Positions 1 to 12,207 of a stretch of DNA of 64,000 nt are shown piece by piece. The notes below the pieces were generated by a model. That model was not told the origin of the DNA. It saw only the letters and a program-made list of their open reading frames with translations, and searched no databases. The position numbers and the translations under genes are program-made. Source of the DNA: Tupaia tana (Eukaryota; Chordata; Mammalia; Scandentia; Tupaiidae); contig JAKSZU010000002.1 of assembly GCA_026018925.1 (NCBI GenBank), positions 157,287,400-157,351,399 on the forward strand, given 5' to 3'. The stretch's first letter is position 1; every line of letters starts with the position of its first letter.

Positions 1-59
1 ACTTGCTATATTCTACAATTCCTGTTGTATTTTTGCCTAACCATTTAAAAGCTCTGTTC

Positions 60-160
60 ATAGTATAACAAATTGTACCACTAAGCTCAATAAATATTTA
101 TAGAACACCTACTATATGTACCTACGAGACCAGGGAATAAAAGTTTGAATAAATCCCTTG
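60..160 (-). mobile_element. L2-like LINE 3' end fragment
   Basis: The stretch CTCAATAAATATTTATAGAA followed by CACCTACTATATGTACC matches the reverse complement of the mammalian L2 3' end. It is short and diverged. The rest of 1-842 is AT-rich DNA in which I see no gene. Confidence 0.5.
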
Positions 161-842
161 TATCTCATTTATGTCTCATTTAAAAAATACCTCAAGCCTT
201 TATCATATGAGTATGTTAAACTCCTTGAGGGTAGAGAAAAATGTTATTTTACATTCTGTAAAACAGGAACTTCCAGCCAGCATGCTTAGCATAAAAGGGG
301 CACTTACTAAACTGCCAGTTTTTTTCCAGTGGTATATCTAATGAATACACTAAGAGTCTGAAGAATAAAATGAGAACCTCTATTAATTTAGTATCCACAT
401 TAAGTGTACTTTATTTTTTATTATGAATATGAAATTACTCTATTTATTATTTTTGCAAAAATTATAGTTTTTTAACTGCAGAAACTTGATACATAGTAGT
501 TAAATCCAGTTACTCCATTAGCTATGGTAATTTAATGTAAAGACAAAGAGAAAAGTACACAAAATAATAACCACCACTTACAATTAAAAGGCACTTTATA
601 TTTTATGAGGGGCTTTCAGGAAAAATAGTGCAGCATCAGATGAGAATAACAGGAAATCATATTACAATTCTGGTTTACGGCAGCCATAAAAAGGCTTTCT
701 CTTTTCTCCTTCTCCATCGTATCCCACAGCCCTGTCATCTCCAGATTCTAGAAACCACGTAGGAATTAGAGAGCTGAAGGGAATGTGTACTAGGTGACTT
801 CCTTTATCATCACTCACATCCACAATAAAAGTTAAGACTCAA

Positions 843-1114
843 GGGAACCAGCAGTTAGCGTAATGGCTATGTCGCTGGACTCCCACGTAGTCGACCGCGG
901 TTCGCGTCTCGGACCCGGTGGCTTACAACTCACGCCGGGCGCATGTGCGTGCGTGCCCAAGATCCCGAGAGGAGAATGGAGGAGAAGGGATTGCGGCGTG
1001 ACCATCCCCCCTGGGGGGTGATTTCTCGCTTTCTGTCTCTATGTCTCTCTCTGTCTGTCTGGCGAGCGCACGCGCCCTATAGCAAAAAACCTCTCAAAAA
1101 AAAAAAAAAAAAAA
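843..1114 (+). mobile_element. Long-form tRNA-derived SINE, full length
   Basis: Full-length young copy with head GCAGTTAGCGTAATGGCTAT (A-box region), B-box region GGTTCGCGTCCCG with one base changed (TCTCGG), GC-rich middle, TCTCTGTC tract, end motif CCCTATAGC and A-tail. TSD GTTAAGACTCA before, GTTAGGACTCA after. The small open frames over it are not genes. Confidence 0.93.
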
Positions 1115-1256
1115 GTTAGGACTCAGAGTGTCACCGCGATCCGCTAACCACTGGGGTTTCTGCAATCTGGCAGCTGCATCAGATTGGGTCCTTTTGGCAA
1201 GGCCAAATGGAATGTCTCAGGAAGAACACAATTAAGTTTTCGTTTATTTCTTCCAC

Positions 1257-1430
1257 TAGAGAGAGAGAGAGACAGAGACAGAGTGCGTACTTTCAACAGG
1301 GTCTTCACGCCATGATCCACCCCAGGCTGTCAGCCAGCCCCAAATCAGGGGCACACTCAAGGGCTGAACCAGGAACCTTGCCATGTGGGATTGCCTCACA
1401 GAGAGCCACATTTAACCACTGTCTGGTTTA
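1257..1430 (-). mobile_element. Diverged SINE, minus strand
   Basis: A GAGAGAGAGACAGAGACAGAG tract is followed by degraded head sequence (GAACC...CCATGTGGGATTGCC). This is the order expected for an inverted old copy of the local SINE. Confidence 0.6.
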
Positions 1431-1465
1431 TGTATCTGTGGTGTTTGCTCTTGAATATCATTACA

Positions 1466-1715
1466 GGGCTGGCTCAGTAGCCTAGTGGGAGAGGGAGCTA
1501 GAACCCACATGGCTGTCCGTGGTTAGAATCCTGGCCCCCGCAAGCCACTGGGCATGTGTGCATGCTCCAAATCCCAACAGGATGGAGAAATGGAGGAGAA
1601 GGAACTATGGTGTGACCATGCCCCATTGGGAAGGTATTTTCTCCCTCTCCTCTCTCTGTCTCTCTCTGCTAAGTGCACATGCCCTCTGAGTAAAATTTTA
1701 AAAAAGAAAAACAGT
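1466..1715 (+). mobile_element. Diverged long-form SINE
   Basis: Starts GGGCTGGCTCAGTAGCCTAG, with a B-box-like GGTTAGAATCC, GGAGAAGGAACTATGGTGTG middle, CTCTCTGTCTCTCTC tract and GTGCACATGCCCTCTGAG end. It is older than the copy at 843. Confidence 0.75.
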
Positions 1716-1748
1716 ATTACATAAAGGAAAATAACAAAACGGGTGGGT

Positions 1749-1890
1749 GGGCAGGAGGTGGCATGGTGGTTAAGGTGGCTGGACTCCCATGTGGCTGACC
1801 ACGGTTTTAGTTCCAGACCTGTCAGCTTGCTTTCTCACTTTCTCTGTCTCTCTCTGGTCAACTTCAAAAATAAATAAATAAATAAAATAA
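1749..1890 (+). mobile_element. Short-form SINE
   Basis: GGCATGGTGGTTAAGGTGGC head, CTTGCTTTCTCACTTTCTC, CTCTGGTCAA and a TAAATAAATAAA tail define the short form. Confidence 0.85.
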
Positions 1891-1925
1891 TGACAATGAA
1901 TAGAATTAACTAGTACTTTATAAAA

Positions 1926-1996
1926 AAAGAAAGAAAGAAAGAAAGAAAGAAAGGAAGGAAGGAAGGAAGGAAGGAAGGAAGGAAGGAAGGAAGGAA
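1926..1996 (+). repeat. (GAAA)n/(GGAA)n microsatellite
   Basis: An uninterrupted GAAA run passes into a GGAA run of about 15 units. It probably grew from a SINE tail. Confidence 0.95.
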
Positions 1997-2631
1997 ACAG
2001 AGGGCCTGATCATAAAGAGCATTTTTTGTTTTGTTTTGTTTTGCCTAGAACTGGATCTCTTCCTGGGTTAAATAACTAACGACATCACAAAATCTTCCAG
2101 AAATTTCAGTTTCCTGAAGGACAAGGCAATGTACATTGAGAGCTACCTTTTATTAAGGTTAGCTCTTTAGAATAAGACAGCCGTGGACGTTGGCTGGACC
2201 ACACTCACACACTTGGCTGAGAAGGCAAGAAAGGCTGAAATAAAGTGCAGCACCTGGGAATTCTTCTAATCCCATATTTTTCAGTGGCTTGTGTGGCTCT
2301 GGCCTCTACATAACATTTTTATGACCAAGATTTTTGTTGCTTTACTTTGATGCGTCTGACCTCTTTTTTAGAGTAACCATTCACTGTATAAGAACAGGAT
2401 TAACTATTGTAGGTTGCTACTTGTATCAGGATTGGTAGCTATGAACCAAAAATTTCATGCCTCACCCCCCCTTCCTTGAATGTAGGTGTCTCTGAGATGC
2501 AGCTATCCAGCCTCCAGCTTGTGAATACAGTTTCTTGCTTCCCTGAACTTTTGGAGTTTATTTATTTTAGCAGCTAATGTTTCCCATTAGATATCGCACG
2601 AGTGCACATACACACAGGCACACATAATTTG

Positions 2632-2864
2632 TTTTTTTTTTTTTTGAGAGAGAGACTTTTGCTCTAAGGCACGTGTGCTTGCCAGAGAGACAGAGAGAAA
2701 GAAAATGAGAAATCACCACCGCAATTCCTTCTCCATTCTCATCTAGGGGCTGGGGCATGCACACATGTGTCTGGCATGAGTTTTAAGTCACTGGGTTCGA
2801 GACTCGAACTGCAGTCAACTGCGTGGAAGCCCAGCGGCATAACCTCGACACCATCTGCTGGCCC
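2632..2864 (-). mobile_element. Long-form SINE
   Basis: Poly-T, then GACTTTTGCTCTAAGGCACG, an AGAGAGACAGAGAG tract, and a head ending CACCATCTGCTGGCCCC: an inverted long form. Confidence 0.88.
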
Positions 2865-2980
2865 CACAAATAATAATTCTTAAGAATGGAATGTAACAAG
2901 AAACATTTTTCTATTTTACATTTATTTAAAAAATTATTTTTAAAAGCATTAAATGACTAGTTAAAAAAATCCTTCAGTGA

Positions 2981-3233
2981 GGAACAGCAGATGGCATAAT
3001 GATTACATTCCCGGACTCCCAGGTAGTCAACTGTGGTTCAAGTCCTGGACCCAGCAGCTTAAAACTCACGCCAGGCGTGTGTGCATGTGTGCCTAAAATC
3101 CCAAGAGGAGAAAGGAGGAGAATGGATTGCTCCACGGCCATCCCCCCGGGGGTGATTTCTCACTTTCTATGTCTGTCTGTGTATCTCCAGCAAGCGCATG
3201 TGCCTTACATCAAAAATCTCTCTTAAAAATAAA
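2981..3233 (+). mobile_element. Long-form SINE
   Basis: Head GGAACAGCAGATGGCATAAT, full GC-rich middle and AAAAATCTCTCTTAAAAA tail. The TSD AATCCTTCA lies on both sides. Confidence 0.9.
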
Positions 3234-3621
3234 ATCCTTCACTTTATGGCCCAAACTGAATGACTAAAGGATATAGAAACATAGTAAATGGTTGTGAATA
3301 CCAGATACAGTGTGGGAAGAGGGAGGGTGAAGGAGTAAAGTCTGAGGAAGGACATTAAAGAGAAAAACAGGGAGGCAAGGCATTTATGGGGCAAAGAAAT
3401 GGGTTATTATCTGATGAGGGATAAGCTTATAGTATTGTCAACTGGACCGGTGCGAAATGTACACGTGTTGAAATTTTCACTTTGCAAGCTAAGTAACGTG
3501 ACTGAATGTATAAAGGAAATTAAAATAGAACCCAAAAAATCCTTCAGCAGTGTTTTGTCAGCCTAATTTTGATCTAGGTGCTGTTCCCCACACTCTCCTT
3601 GGGCACCAGCGTAGCAGCACC

Positions 3622-3622
3622 A

Positions 3623-3662
<40 letters not shown>
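3622..3662 (+). repeat. (CA)n microsatellite
   Basis: About 20 CA units. Confidence 0.97.
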
Positions 3663-3664
<2 letters not shown>

Positions 3665-4435
3665 GCCTAACTCCTCCTCATAGCTCAGGGGTGAGCTTAA
3701 GCATGATTTTCTCTGGTAAGTTCCTCTGGTAAGTTTCTGTGGAGACCTCTAAGTAGGATTGGTTGGTTGGCCGTCTTCTGTGTTCCCACTGAATCCTGTC
3801 ACTGTTATAACTCCTGTGTCACTCTCTAAAACCTCCTATGTACTGGACTATATTAATGAATAGACTAGCAACATCTTGACAAACAGGATTCAGGCTCAGA
3901 GTGTACCTAACACTAGCAGTCGTTCAATAAAAACTTAACTAAAATAATGCTCTTTAAACTTACATATAGCACACGTATATTTCAGAAACTCCAAAAGATA
4001 AGTCACATCAAATTCCCATCACACCTTTTGGCCTCTATATTTACTGTTTATCTCTAGAGCAAATGATCAAATATTGAAAAATTTAGAGAGACCCTAGTGA
4101 GACAAATGTATTTATGGTTACTTGATTAAACTTATTGATTGTTTGGTCAGAACTGAAATTGGGTATGATTGTAAATGTTATTGGATAGGGCTGCTGGATT
4201 TTTAGGTGATATCTTTTGTTTTGAAATATGAAGAAAAATAATTTGTGAAATTGTTCATTTCCATAAAGTTGCCATTATAGAAAGTGACCTCTGTCACCTT
4301 TATTTCTTTAATTAAACAGTTAATACTGTTTAGAATACAAATGAGCCATTAAGAAATAGTTATTATAAGTTCAATATCAGCAGTTTTGGTGATGTATTTG
4401 TACTTAAGGAAAAAATTATATAAATATATGTAAAA

Positions 4436-4510
4436 GTCATATATATGCATGTGTGTATATACACACACACATATACACATATACACATATGTACACACAT
4501 ATACATATTT
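4436..4510 (+). repeat. Compound TA/CA low-complexity repeat
   Basis: Irregular alternating purine-pyrimidine DNA (ATATATGCATGTGTGTATAT, then CACACACATATACACATATA). Confidence 0.85.
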
Positions 4511-4992
4511 ATTTCAGGTAGTTCCTAAGGATAGAATGTGGGTATTAAAACCATTTTCACATCCATGATCAAAAAATACTAATTTATAAACCATACCAGA
4601 ATTTCCTCAGTGTCTACAATGAATATAGTATGCTTTTATTTATAGCACATGCAAAATAAAATGAGTTTTTGAAAGTATTTGATTTCTTAGTAGAGAAAAC
4701 TATGAAAAACAGAGTACCCACATACAAGCACTATTGTACCTTTATGAGAAAAAATATAAAATTTCTCATTTATGACTTAGAGGGTATTTGTGGCAGTTAA
4801 GATAATAATTTACTGCCATATATTAAATAATAACTATGTTATTATCTCCTATACTGAATTTTTAAAAAGTTAGTTGTGTCTTATAATTCTTTAAATAAAT
4901 AATTCAGACATAATACAAACTCAAAGTTTTCAAAATTTTAGTAATCACATAATTATCAGTAACTCTAATAAAAGACCAATTTGTATAATGTT

Positions 4993-4994
4993 TA

Positions 4995-5016
<22 letters not shown>
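4993..5016 (+). repeat. (TA)n microsatellite
   Basis: About 12 TA units next to the poly-T of the inverted SINE at 5018. Confidence 0.95.
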
Positions 5017-5017
<1 letters not shown>

Positions 5018-5025
<8 letters not shown>

Positions 5026-5276
5026 TTTTTGAGAGGTTTTCACTCTAGGGCATGGGCACTCACCAGAAAGAGAGAAACTGAGAGACAGAAAGCGAGAAAT
5101 CACCCCCCAGGGGGGATGGCCACGCCGCAATCCCTTCTCCTCCATTCTCTTCTCAGGATCTTGGGCATGCACGCACATGCACCTGGCGTGAGTTTAAACC
5201 ACCGGGTCCAGGACTTGAACCGCAGTCGAGGACATGGGAGTCCAGTGACATAGCCATTACACCAACTGCTGGTCCC
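5018..5276 (-). mobile_element. Long-form SINE
   Basis: Poly-T, GAGAGGTTTTCACTCTAGGG, then the head ending ACTGCTGGTCCC. The flanks ATAATGTTTATATAT and TAATGTTAATATAT look like a diverged TSD. Confidence 0.92.
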
Positions 5277-5344
5277 TAATGTTAATATATTTTTAAATGG
5301 CTACCATACACAGAAATAATAACACTTAATAATTTATCATTACT

Positions 5345-5533
5345 TTTTTTTTTCTTTTAAGAGAGGTTTTTGCTATAGGGCACATGCACTCGCCGGAGAG
5401 AAAGAGAGATAGAAAGCGAGAAATAAGCACCCAAGGGGATGACCACACTGCAATCCCTTCTCCTCCAGTCTCCTCTTGGGATTTTGGGCACACATGCACA
5501 CATGCCTGGTGTGAGTTTTAAGCCACCAGGTCC
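5345..5533 (-). mobile_element. 5'-truncated long-form SINE
   Basis: Has the 3' tail, pyrimidine tract and GC-rich middle but stops at GCCACCAGGTCC, so the tRNA head is missing. AATTTATCATTAC before and AATTATCGTTAC after look like a TSD, so truncation happened at insertion. Confidence 0.85.
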
Positions 5534-5642
5534 ATAATTATCGTTACTTTTAAAATTTTATATTTCCTAAATCTTCTGTGGCTTGTACAATTTTAACTTT
5601 CTCTTATGTAAGCATGCACTCCATTAAAATTAATCCTATTTG

Positions 5643-5813
5643 GGAGCTGGCAAGTGGCATAGTGGATAAGGATGCTGAACCCCCACATGGCTAACTGCGG
5701 TTCAAGTCCTAGACCTAGCAGCTTGCTTTCTCACTCTCTCTCTCACTCTTTCAATCTGGTCAAATTAACATAAATACATAAAAAGTTAAATAAAATAATT
5801 ATTTGAAGAAAAA
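5643..5813 (+). mobile_element. Short-form SINE
   Basis: GGCATAGTGGATAAGGATGC head, GGTTCAAGTCC B box, CTTGCTTTCTCAC and an AT tail. TSD ATTAATCCTATT on both sides. Confidence 0.9.
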
Positions 5814-6035
5814 TATTAATCCTATTCAAAGGGCAGTTTATACCAACTTTCAAGACATTCTTTCATTCTTCCTATGCATTAACAACAACTATCTGGAAAA
5901 AAAAAATAAGGCAAACTGTTAATACTATTCTATCAGTTTTCAAATGGAAAACAAGAAAACAAAACTACAAAATTCTGTGGTAACAGCTGATTCCAGAAAT
6001 ATGAGCAGTAGTATGGCAATGATTAAATGCATAAA

Positions 6036-6288
6036 CTTTTTCTTTTTAGTTTAATTTTGCCATAAGGTACGTGCATTCTCTGGAGACAGAGAGAGGGGAA
6101 GTGAGAAATCACGCCCCCCTCCAGGACGATGGCCAAGCCACAATCCCTTCTTCTCTTCCCTAATCCGGGGATTTGGGGCACACACGCACACGTGCTAACA
6201 TGATTTTTAAGCCACCAGGTCTGGGACTCAAACCGCAGTCGGCCAGGTGGAAAGCCAGTGCCTTTAACCACCACACCACTTGCTGGCC
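6036..6288 (-). mobile_element. Long-form SINE, older
   Basis: TTTTGCCATAAGGTACGTGC, GACAGAGAGAGGGG, GGGACTCAAACCGCAGTC (inverted B box) and an end at CACTTGCTGGCC. Confidence 0.85.
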
Positions 6289-6294
6289 GAACGG

Positions 6295-6480
6295 CATGAA
6301 CTATTAAACCATACTATGTGGGTTCAAATTCCAGCTCCACAACTGACTAACAATGTAATTCCATCTTTTTGTCTTATAAAATGGGTGATAAAAATAGTAC
6401 CTACTTCAAAGGCTCGATACAAGGATTAAATACATTAATCTAAGCAGGGTACTTAGCACAGCATTATCCTCACTATTTTC
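6295..6480 (+). mobile_element. MIR
   Basis: GGGTTCAAATTCCAGCTCCA, AAAATGGGTGATAAAAATAG, GTACCTACTTCAAAGGCTC and GATTAAATACATTAATC follow the MIR consensus in order. Confidence 0.85.
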
Positions 6481-7221
6481 TATGTGTGATGCAATGTGAT
6501 AAATGGTAGAAGTAAACTGATACTAAGAAAAGCACATCTCCTGCTCTCACGAAGTAAACGGGAACACTAATGGATGTATTAACAATCATTTCATATTTCT
6601 AGGACTTCCCAGATGGACCTCAAACCAAGTATATGGATGACACACTGCTCCTTTCGTAATCAGCCACTCCATTTCTAATTTCTGGAAACAATGGCCAAAT
6701 CACTTCCAGAAGAACTAGTGTCGAAAGAGCCCTGACACCACACAGAAACCAAGTGGCTTGATCATTTAGGCTTAGTATGTCATCTATGTGATCACAAACT
6801 ACATCAAGCAGCTGGTGTGCAATCACCCTTCAATATGGCATAGATTTAATATGGCATTCAATAAGACCTCTGGAAAGTTACTCATCCACCCACACCCACA
6901 CCCACTCACATACACACCAGCGCACATCTATGTATTCCTACCACGGTACTAACTGTAGAGGCTTGTTTATAATGTGGCAAGGTGACAACCACAATGCTAT
7001 TACTCCAGCTTAAAAATGCCCTCACAAGATAACCTAAGTAAACAATTTTGCATTTTGGCAATATATACATAATATTTATTAATGAGTTGCATTAAAGCTT
7101 GAATAGGAAGTTGTCATGATATATTATTCATTCATAAAGAAAAAAATACCTGAAGAACAAACAAGTACCTTTTCTTTTTCTATATGTTTTTCCAAAACAA
7201 GATGAGAATTTGGGTAGTATT
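6481..7221. other. Unique DNA, no gene recognised
   Basis: No SINE is seen. A pyrimidine-AG acceptor-like string at about 6600 opens a short frame that includes YMDD but stops soon after. I do not call it a gene. Confidence 0.5.
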
Positions 7222-7390
7222 CTTTTTTTTTTTTTTTTAAAGAATTATTTTATTCAACTTTATTTATTTATTTCAATTTGATGAGAGAGTGCGCAAATGA
7301 GAAAGCAAGCCATCAGGTGTGGGACTCAAACTGCAGTCGTCCATGTGGGAACCCAGCGCCCTTAACTACCTAGCACCACCTGCTGGTACC
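7222..7390 (-). mobile_element. Short-form SINE
   Basis: Poly-T, ATTTATTTATTTCAATTTGA, GAAAGCAAGCCATCAGG, GGGACTCAAACTGCAGTC and an end at CACCTGCTGGTACC. TSD ATTTGGGTAGTATTCTT before, ATTTGGGTAATATTCTT after. Confidence 0.92.
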
Positions 7391-9361
7391 AATTTGGGTA
7401 ATATTCTTCATTTTAAGAAAAGACTTTACATATGCAACATGTAGAAAGCTAAAACAGATCCAAAAATGTAGACTTTAGAGATTCATATAAAGTCCTAAAT
7501 TAACTCATATATTGAAGATCTGGACTAGTAACTTCTTTGGATCCTTTTTACTTGAATATAATGACCTCTTTAAGTTCCCTATTGCATGTTACACAGAAAG
7601 CATCCGTGGGAGGAGACCTTCCCTACAGATCATATTCCTATGTAATCTCTACTTGCAGTTTCGGAAAAGGACTGAAATGGATATATATTTCTCAAATGCA
7701 CATGTCTGAGGCAATGCTATTTTGGCATGTACAAGACAATGCCTTCATGTAGACATTTTTACAAGTTAGCAATAAAAAAGGTACTAAAATTTCAGCAGTT
7801 AAGAAGGAAATATCCTTTGTTTTTTCTTCTTCTAAAGTGCAATGAAGATCCTGTTCTGCAATCCCAAAATGTCATCATCATCTTGATATATTCAACAATA
7901 ACGTGTAGGATTAGACTGAAGAGTATTCTTTTTTTTTTTTAATCACAGTGGTGGGACCTTCCATATTGTATTCTGCTCATGTTATTAGAAGAAAAACAAA
8001 ATCAATATATGTTCATAAGAGCATACTATAAATCTGTAATATGGATATAAGCACATTAATAACTAGGTTTGGCTTATTATCATCATGGAAGAAAATGAGC
8101 CAGAAAGTCCAAAGCGTTGTAACTAAACCACATGTATTTATAGTACAATAATGTTTATTCTCTAAAATCTATTTTTCTATAAATAATTCTGAGTTCAGTA
8201 TGTCCAAATAAAATGCATGGTGTGAAAATCTATATTACACCCCATCAAAAAAAGATTAAAATTTAAAGTTAATATTTACATTGTTTTTCATAAGTTACAG
8301 ATATATTCTAAAGATACACTATGCTAATTCAAGTGTCATATTTAACAAAATTCAGTGTATAATTGATGGCTTTTGTTTTTAGGTTAATAGTTACTAAATA
8401 CCAAAGTTTATTTCACAAACTACAATGTTGTACATTGTACTACAGAAAATTTGCTTATTTGGTATATACTTTCCCACCTACTTAAAGGGAGTGAACGACA
8501 AAAGAAAATATCACCTCTTAAAATTGGATCTAATGTAAAAAAAAGAATAAAAGAAAAAGTTGAACTATAGTTAGAATGAAATTATAATGGTCTTTTTAAA
8601 CAGAATAAACTGTCATTTCAAAAATATTTCAACATAAGTATAACATTAAAGATTCAACCAGTATAATGAATCTTTTCCACAACCCTTTGTTGAAAGACCA
8701 CCACAAGTAACAAACAGGAGCTACAGCTCTACTGAAGCAGAATTTCAGAAAAGTCAAGGTAAGTGAAAAGAGAAAATGAGGTCTTTTCTATTGTCAAAAC
8801 AAAGTCCAAGATAAAGAAAAGCTATTTAAATTTTAAGTTTACAGGATGTGGATTTTTTTGGTCTCCTTGTTTACTGTTATACTAAACACTGAATTTAGAA
8901 ATTAGTTTTCAGTGTGTTTATTTAAAAATACTTTTAAATCTTGATTTAGAAAATTCTTAGCCTCTTTTTGAATTACTTTTCAGAGAGTGTTATAAACTGT
9001 GAATTATTCACTTTGGAAATTTCTCCACCTCAAGCTCCCTAAAAATAGATAAGGCAGTTACACAAAATAAATAAAAACAACTCTTCCAACAAGCTAGTAT
9101 TTAATAGAAAAGGGAATTATCTTAACTACTTGTGCCTTTCAAAATCAATAAAATGACTCAAAATCATGTCCAAACCATCACCCTGAATACTCATTTTTCT
9201 CCCCCCAAAACAATTACATAAAAATATGTACGAAGAGATTTGATGTATTAAAACAATGCTTTAGTCACTGATCAAAAGTTCGGTTTGTGTCTGGAAGTCC
9301 ACCATATAAATTCAGAGTTAAAATAAGAAGCCTAAGAAAACTTCACAAAACATTTGGGCCA
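7391..9361. other. AT-rich unique DNA
   Basis: About 2 kb with no SINE, LTR or open frame of note. I see nothing assignable. Confidence 0.6.
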
Positions 9362-9664
9362 TGGGACCAGCAGTTAGCGTAATGGCTATGTCGCTGGACT
9401 CCCACGTAGTCGACCGCGGTTCGCGTCCCGGACCCGGTGGCTTAAACTCACGCCGGGCGCGTGTGCGTGCGTGCCCAAGATCCCGAGAGGAGAATGGAGG
9501 AGAAGGGATTGCGGCGTGGCCATCCCCCCTGGGGGGTGATTTCCTGCTTTCTATCTCTCTGTCTCTCTCTGTCTGTCTGGCGAGCGCACGCGCCCTATAG
9601 CAAAAACCTCTCCCAAAAAAAGAAAAAAAAAAAAAAAGAAAAAAAAAAAAAAAAAAAAAAAAAA
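9362..9664 (+). mobile_element. Long-form SINE, very young, long A-tail
   Basis: Near-identical to the copies at 843 and 34047. B box GGTTCGCGTCCCG is intact and the A-rich tail runs from about 9610. TSD AAACATTTGGGCC is exact on both sides. The intact promoter boxes make it a plausible recent source-type copy (inference). Confidence 0.97.
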
Positions 9665-9828
9665 ACATTTGGGCCTTGATTTCTCAAAAACTTAAAAGAC
9701 AAAAATGAATTGACCAATTGTTCAAAAAGCTTACTGACGTCTTCAAAGATACAAATTTCTAAATATAATTAGAACCCAAATATTAACTTTTCATCTTTAC
9801 TAACAAATCCTTTTATAATAAATATATC

Positions 9829-9835
<7 letters not shown>

Positions 9836-9869
<34 letters not shown>
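9836..9869 (+). repeat. (CA)n microsatellite
   Basis: About 15 CA units. Confidence 0.95.
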
Positions 9870-9870
<1 letters not shown>

Positions 9871-10762
9871 ACATTTTGCTAATGTATTACTTCAGGTCTA
9901 CAAGTAAACTCAAAAGCTATATTTCAGAAATACTTCTTTCAAAACTTGGGCAAAAGGAAATTATAATTTGAAAATATCATAAAGAAATTAGCAAATAATT
10001 AAGCCAATATCTTCCTGTAGCTGTGACTATGAAAGCTCTACTTTGAGAAAATGAAGAATGAAATTTAGGATGTTTTGTCAACTGACTATAAAACTCTGGA
10101 CTCCACATAATATTATTTGTTAAATTATTATTACTGGTTGGTTTATTTTTCGTGCTAAGCTTCTAGCAGGCCAAAATTAGTGAATCTTCTAATAATACAT
10201 AACCATGAATCTTCTAATAATACATAACCAGGAGACAATAAAAATGCATTGTCTCGGAAATGACTTTAAAAATACTACAACAATACAGAGTATAGCTTCC
10301 CCAAACAGAATAATTGTTGATGTAATTTTTGAAAATATATTGAAATACTTCCTGTTGCCATCAATCATATTTGCAGAAGATTGCACTACTTATTCCATTT
10401 TTTAAAAATCACTATTCCTGGCTTTTCTCTTCTCTCTTTAAGTTTATTTTCTAAATGTGCAGGCAAAATTTCAGGGGAAAAGATGTCATATAATTCCATT
10501 CTTTTACTTATTTTTAGAGAATTAATATCAGTAAACCATAGAGAGTTTGGTACGTACTGAAAATCCTAAATACAGTATTTAAGATTGAGTATTGGTATTT
10601 CTAACATATTGGTATTTGGGTGTTTCTATCACAACATGATACCCTATTTAGAGATCAAAAGTGTTTACTTCTCATTTTGAGGCAGAATTCTCCATAGAAT
10701 GAAAAATAACAAAATATATCACTAGGCACATAAAGTAAATATCTGCCTTCAAACATGGACTA

Positions 10763-10848
10763 CTGTGTTTGTTTATAAAGAATGAAAGCACTGTAAAAAT
10801 AATATTATATCTTCAACAGTACAAATGAAGATTATTACCTCAATTTCT
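10763..10848 (+). repeat. Copy A of an unclassified ~95-bp repeat
   Basis: TATAAAGAATGAAAGCACTG, TCTTCAACAGTACAAATGAA and TTACCTCAATTT align in order with 12208-12292. The repeat is not recognised as a known family. Confidence 0.6.
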
Positions 10849-12207
10849 AAAGAAATGCCTCCCTCATTGCTTTCCTCAAACATTCAAATCCCAGCTTAAT
10901 AAAAACAAATGGCATTCCTCATTTCTACAAAATTGCACATTTGATATCATAAGCCTGGCTTTTTAAACAAGACACTAACACTTTCAAATTTAGTAATTAA
11001 GTATTCATAAGTCTGAGCTTAGGCTGCAATGTTCTGGGGATGATGGGCTGTCTATGATAAATATATTCATAACTTTCAAATTAATAAATTTAAATTATAC
11101 AAATAAATAAATGAAAATATAAGTTAAAATAACATAAAAGCGTGGGCTGACTAATCCCTAACGGTGGTCTTTAGCTTTTCACCACAGGAAAGTAAATTGT
11201 TAGTACCATTAAACATTTTTCACATTTCTATCCCTCAGTAATTTTATCTGCTTCTGAAAATTAGAGACTTTTAACTTGCCAAACTAAGAGTCCATTTTTG
11301 TGTTTAATGGGAAATTAAATTAAACACTTAGTATATTAAGTTATTTTTAAAATATGTAAGTACTGGGATTCAAATCATTTTACTTACTGCACCTTTTGGT
11401 TTCCAACTCTGATTTTCAATAAAACTGGAAAACATTTTAGAAGACAAATAACTCCTTTCCATAAAATATGTTAACAAATAGAATGTGCCAAATAAGAAAC
11501 TAATAACATTTAACTAGCAACCATCAACCATAAAGATCTTCCATTCCTAAAATAATCTCCAATTGCATAAAACACAGAGAATATTTTTATATTATAAATT
11601 TCTAGGAACTCTGCATAATTAAATAACATTTTGTCTACAATCTTAACTACTTTAATGCTACTAACAGAGGATTTAAAGTCTATAAAGATATGGTAATCAA
11701 CTTTCCTCAGGTTTGTGTATTTTCTTTTGGCTGAAAAGGAGACATTTGCATAAACTTTTCAGGGTCAATATTCTAGAACAATAGTACAAAAGCTTAAAAA
11801 AAATGCTGCAGTTATGTTTATTAACATATCAATTTTTTTACTGCCCTCTAGTGGCAAAGAGTCAAGCCACTGAATGAAGCCCATGCTTAGGAAGACCATG
11901 ATGGGCCTATTAAAAGGTTTTGAAAAGTAGAAAAGTAAAATTGAGCATATGTCTTACTTTTTCTCAGGAGATTAATTATTGAACAAAAGAAAACTCTCCA
12001 TTCAAAACTCAAATAATATTTGGTAAAAAAAAAAAAAAGATTCAGAATGACATGAGCAGAATGAATAATAGCAAAACACTGTACATCGACCCATGAAGGA
12101 CAATGTTTAGGGGAACTATTATAAAACAGTCCAAGCTAAAAATGAAAAACTCAGTATATTTTATCTACATGACATTAGATGTATTTGACTAATTCTATCA
12201 TCTTACT

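Larger units (their letters stand above)
3234..4990. other. Mostly unique AT-rich DNA
   Basis: No gene or SINE is seen. It holds a (CA)n run and a TA/CA-rich low-complexity patch, listed separately. Confidence 0.6.

Noticed and set aside
854-930. tRNA gene
   Set aside because: A and B boxes are present, but cloverleaf pairing is poor and the unit continues into a SINE body with an A-tail. The same holds for every tRNA-like head in the window.
3622-3662. CRISPR array or regulatory tandem repeat
   Set aside because: A plain dinucleotide microsatellite. No spaced repeat array exists anywhere in the window.
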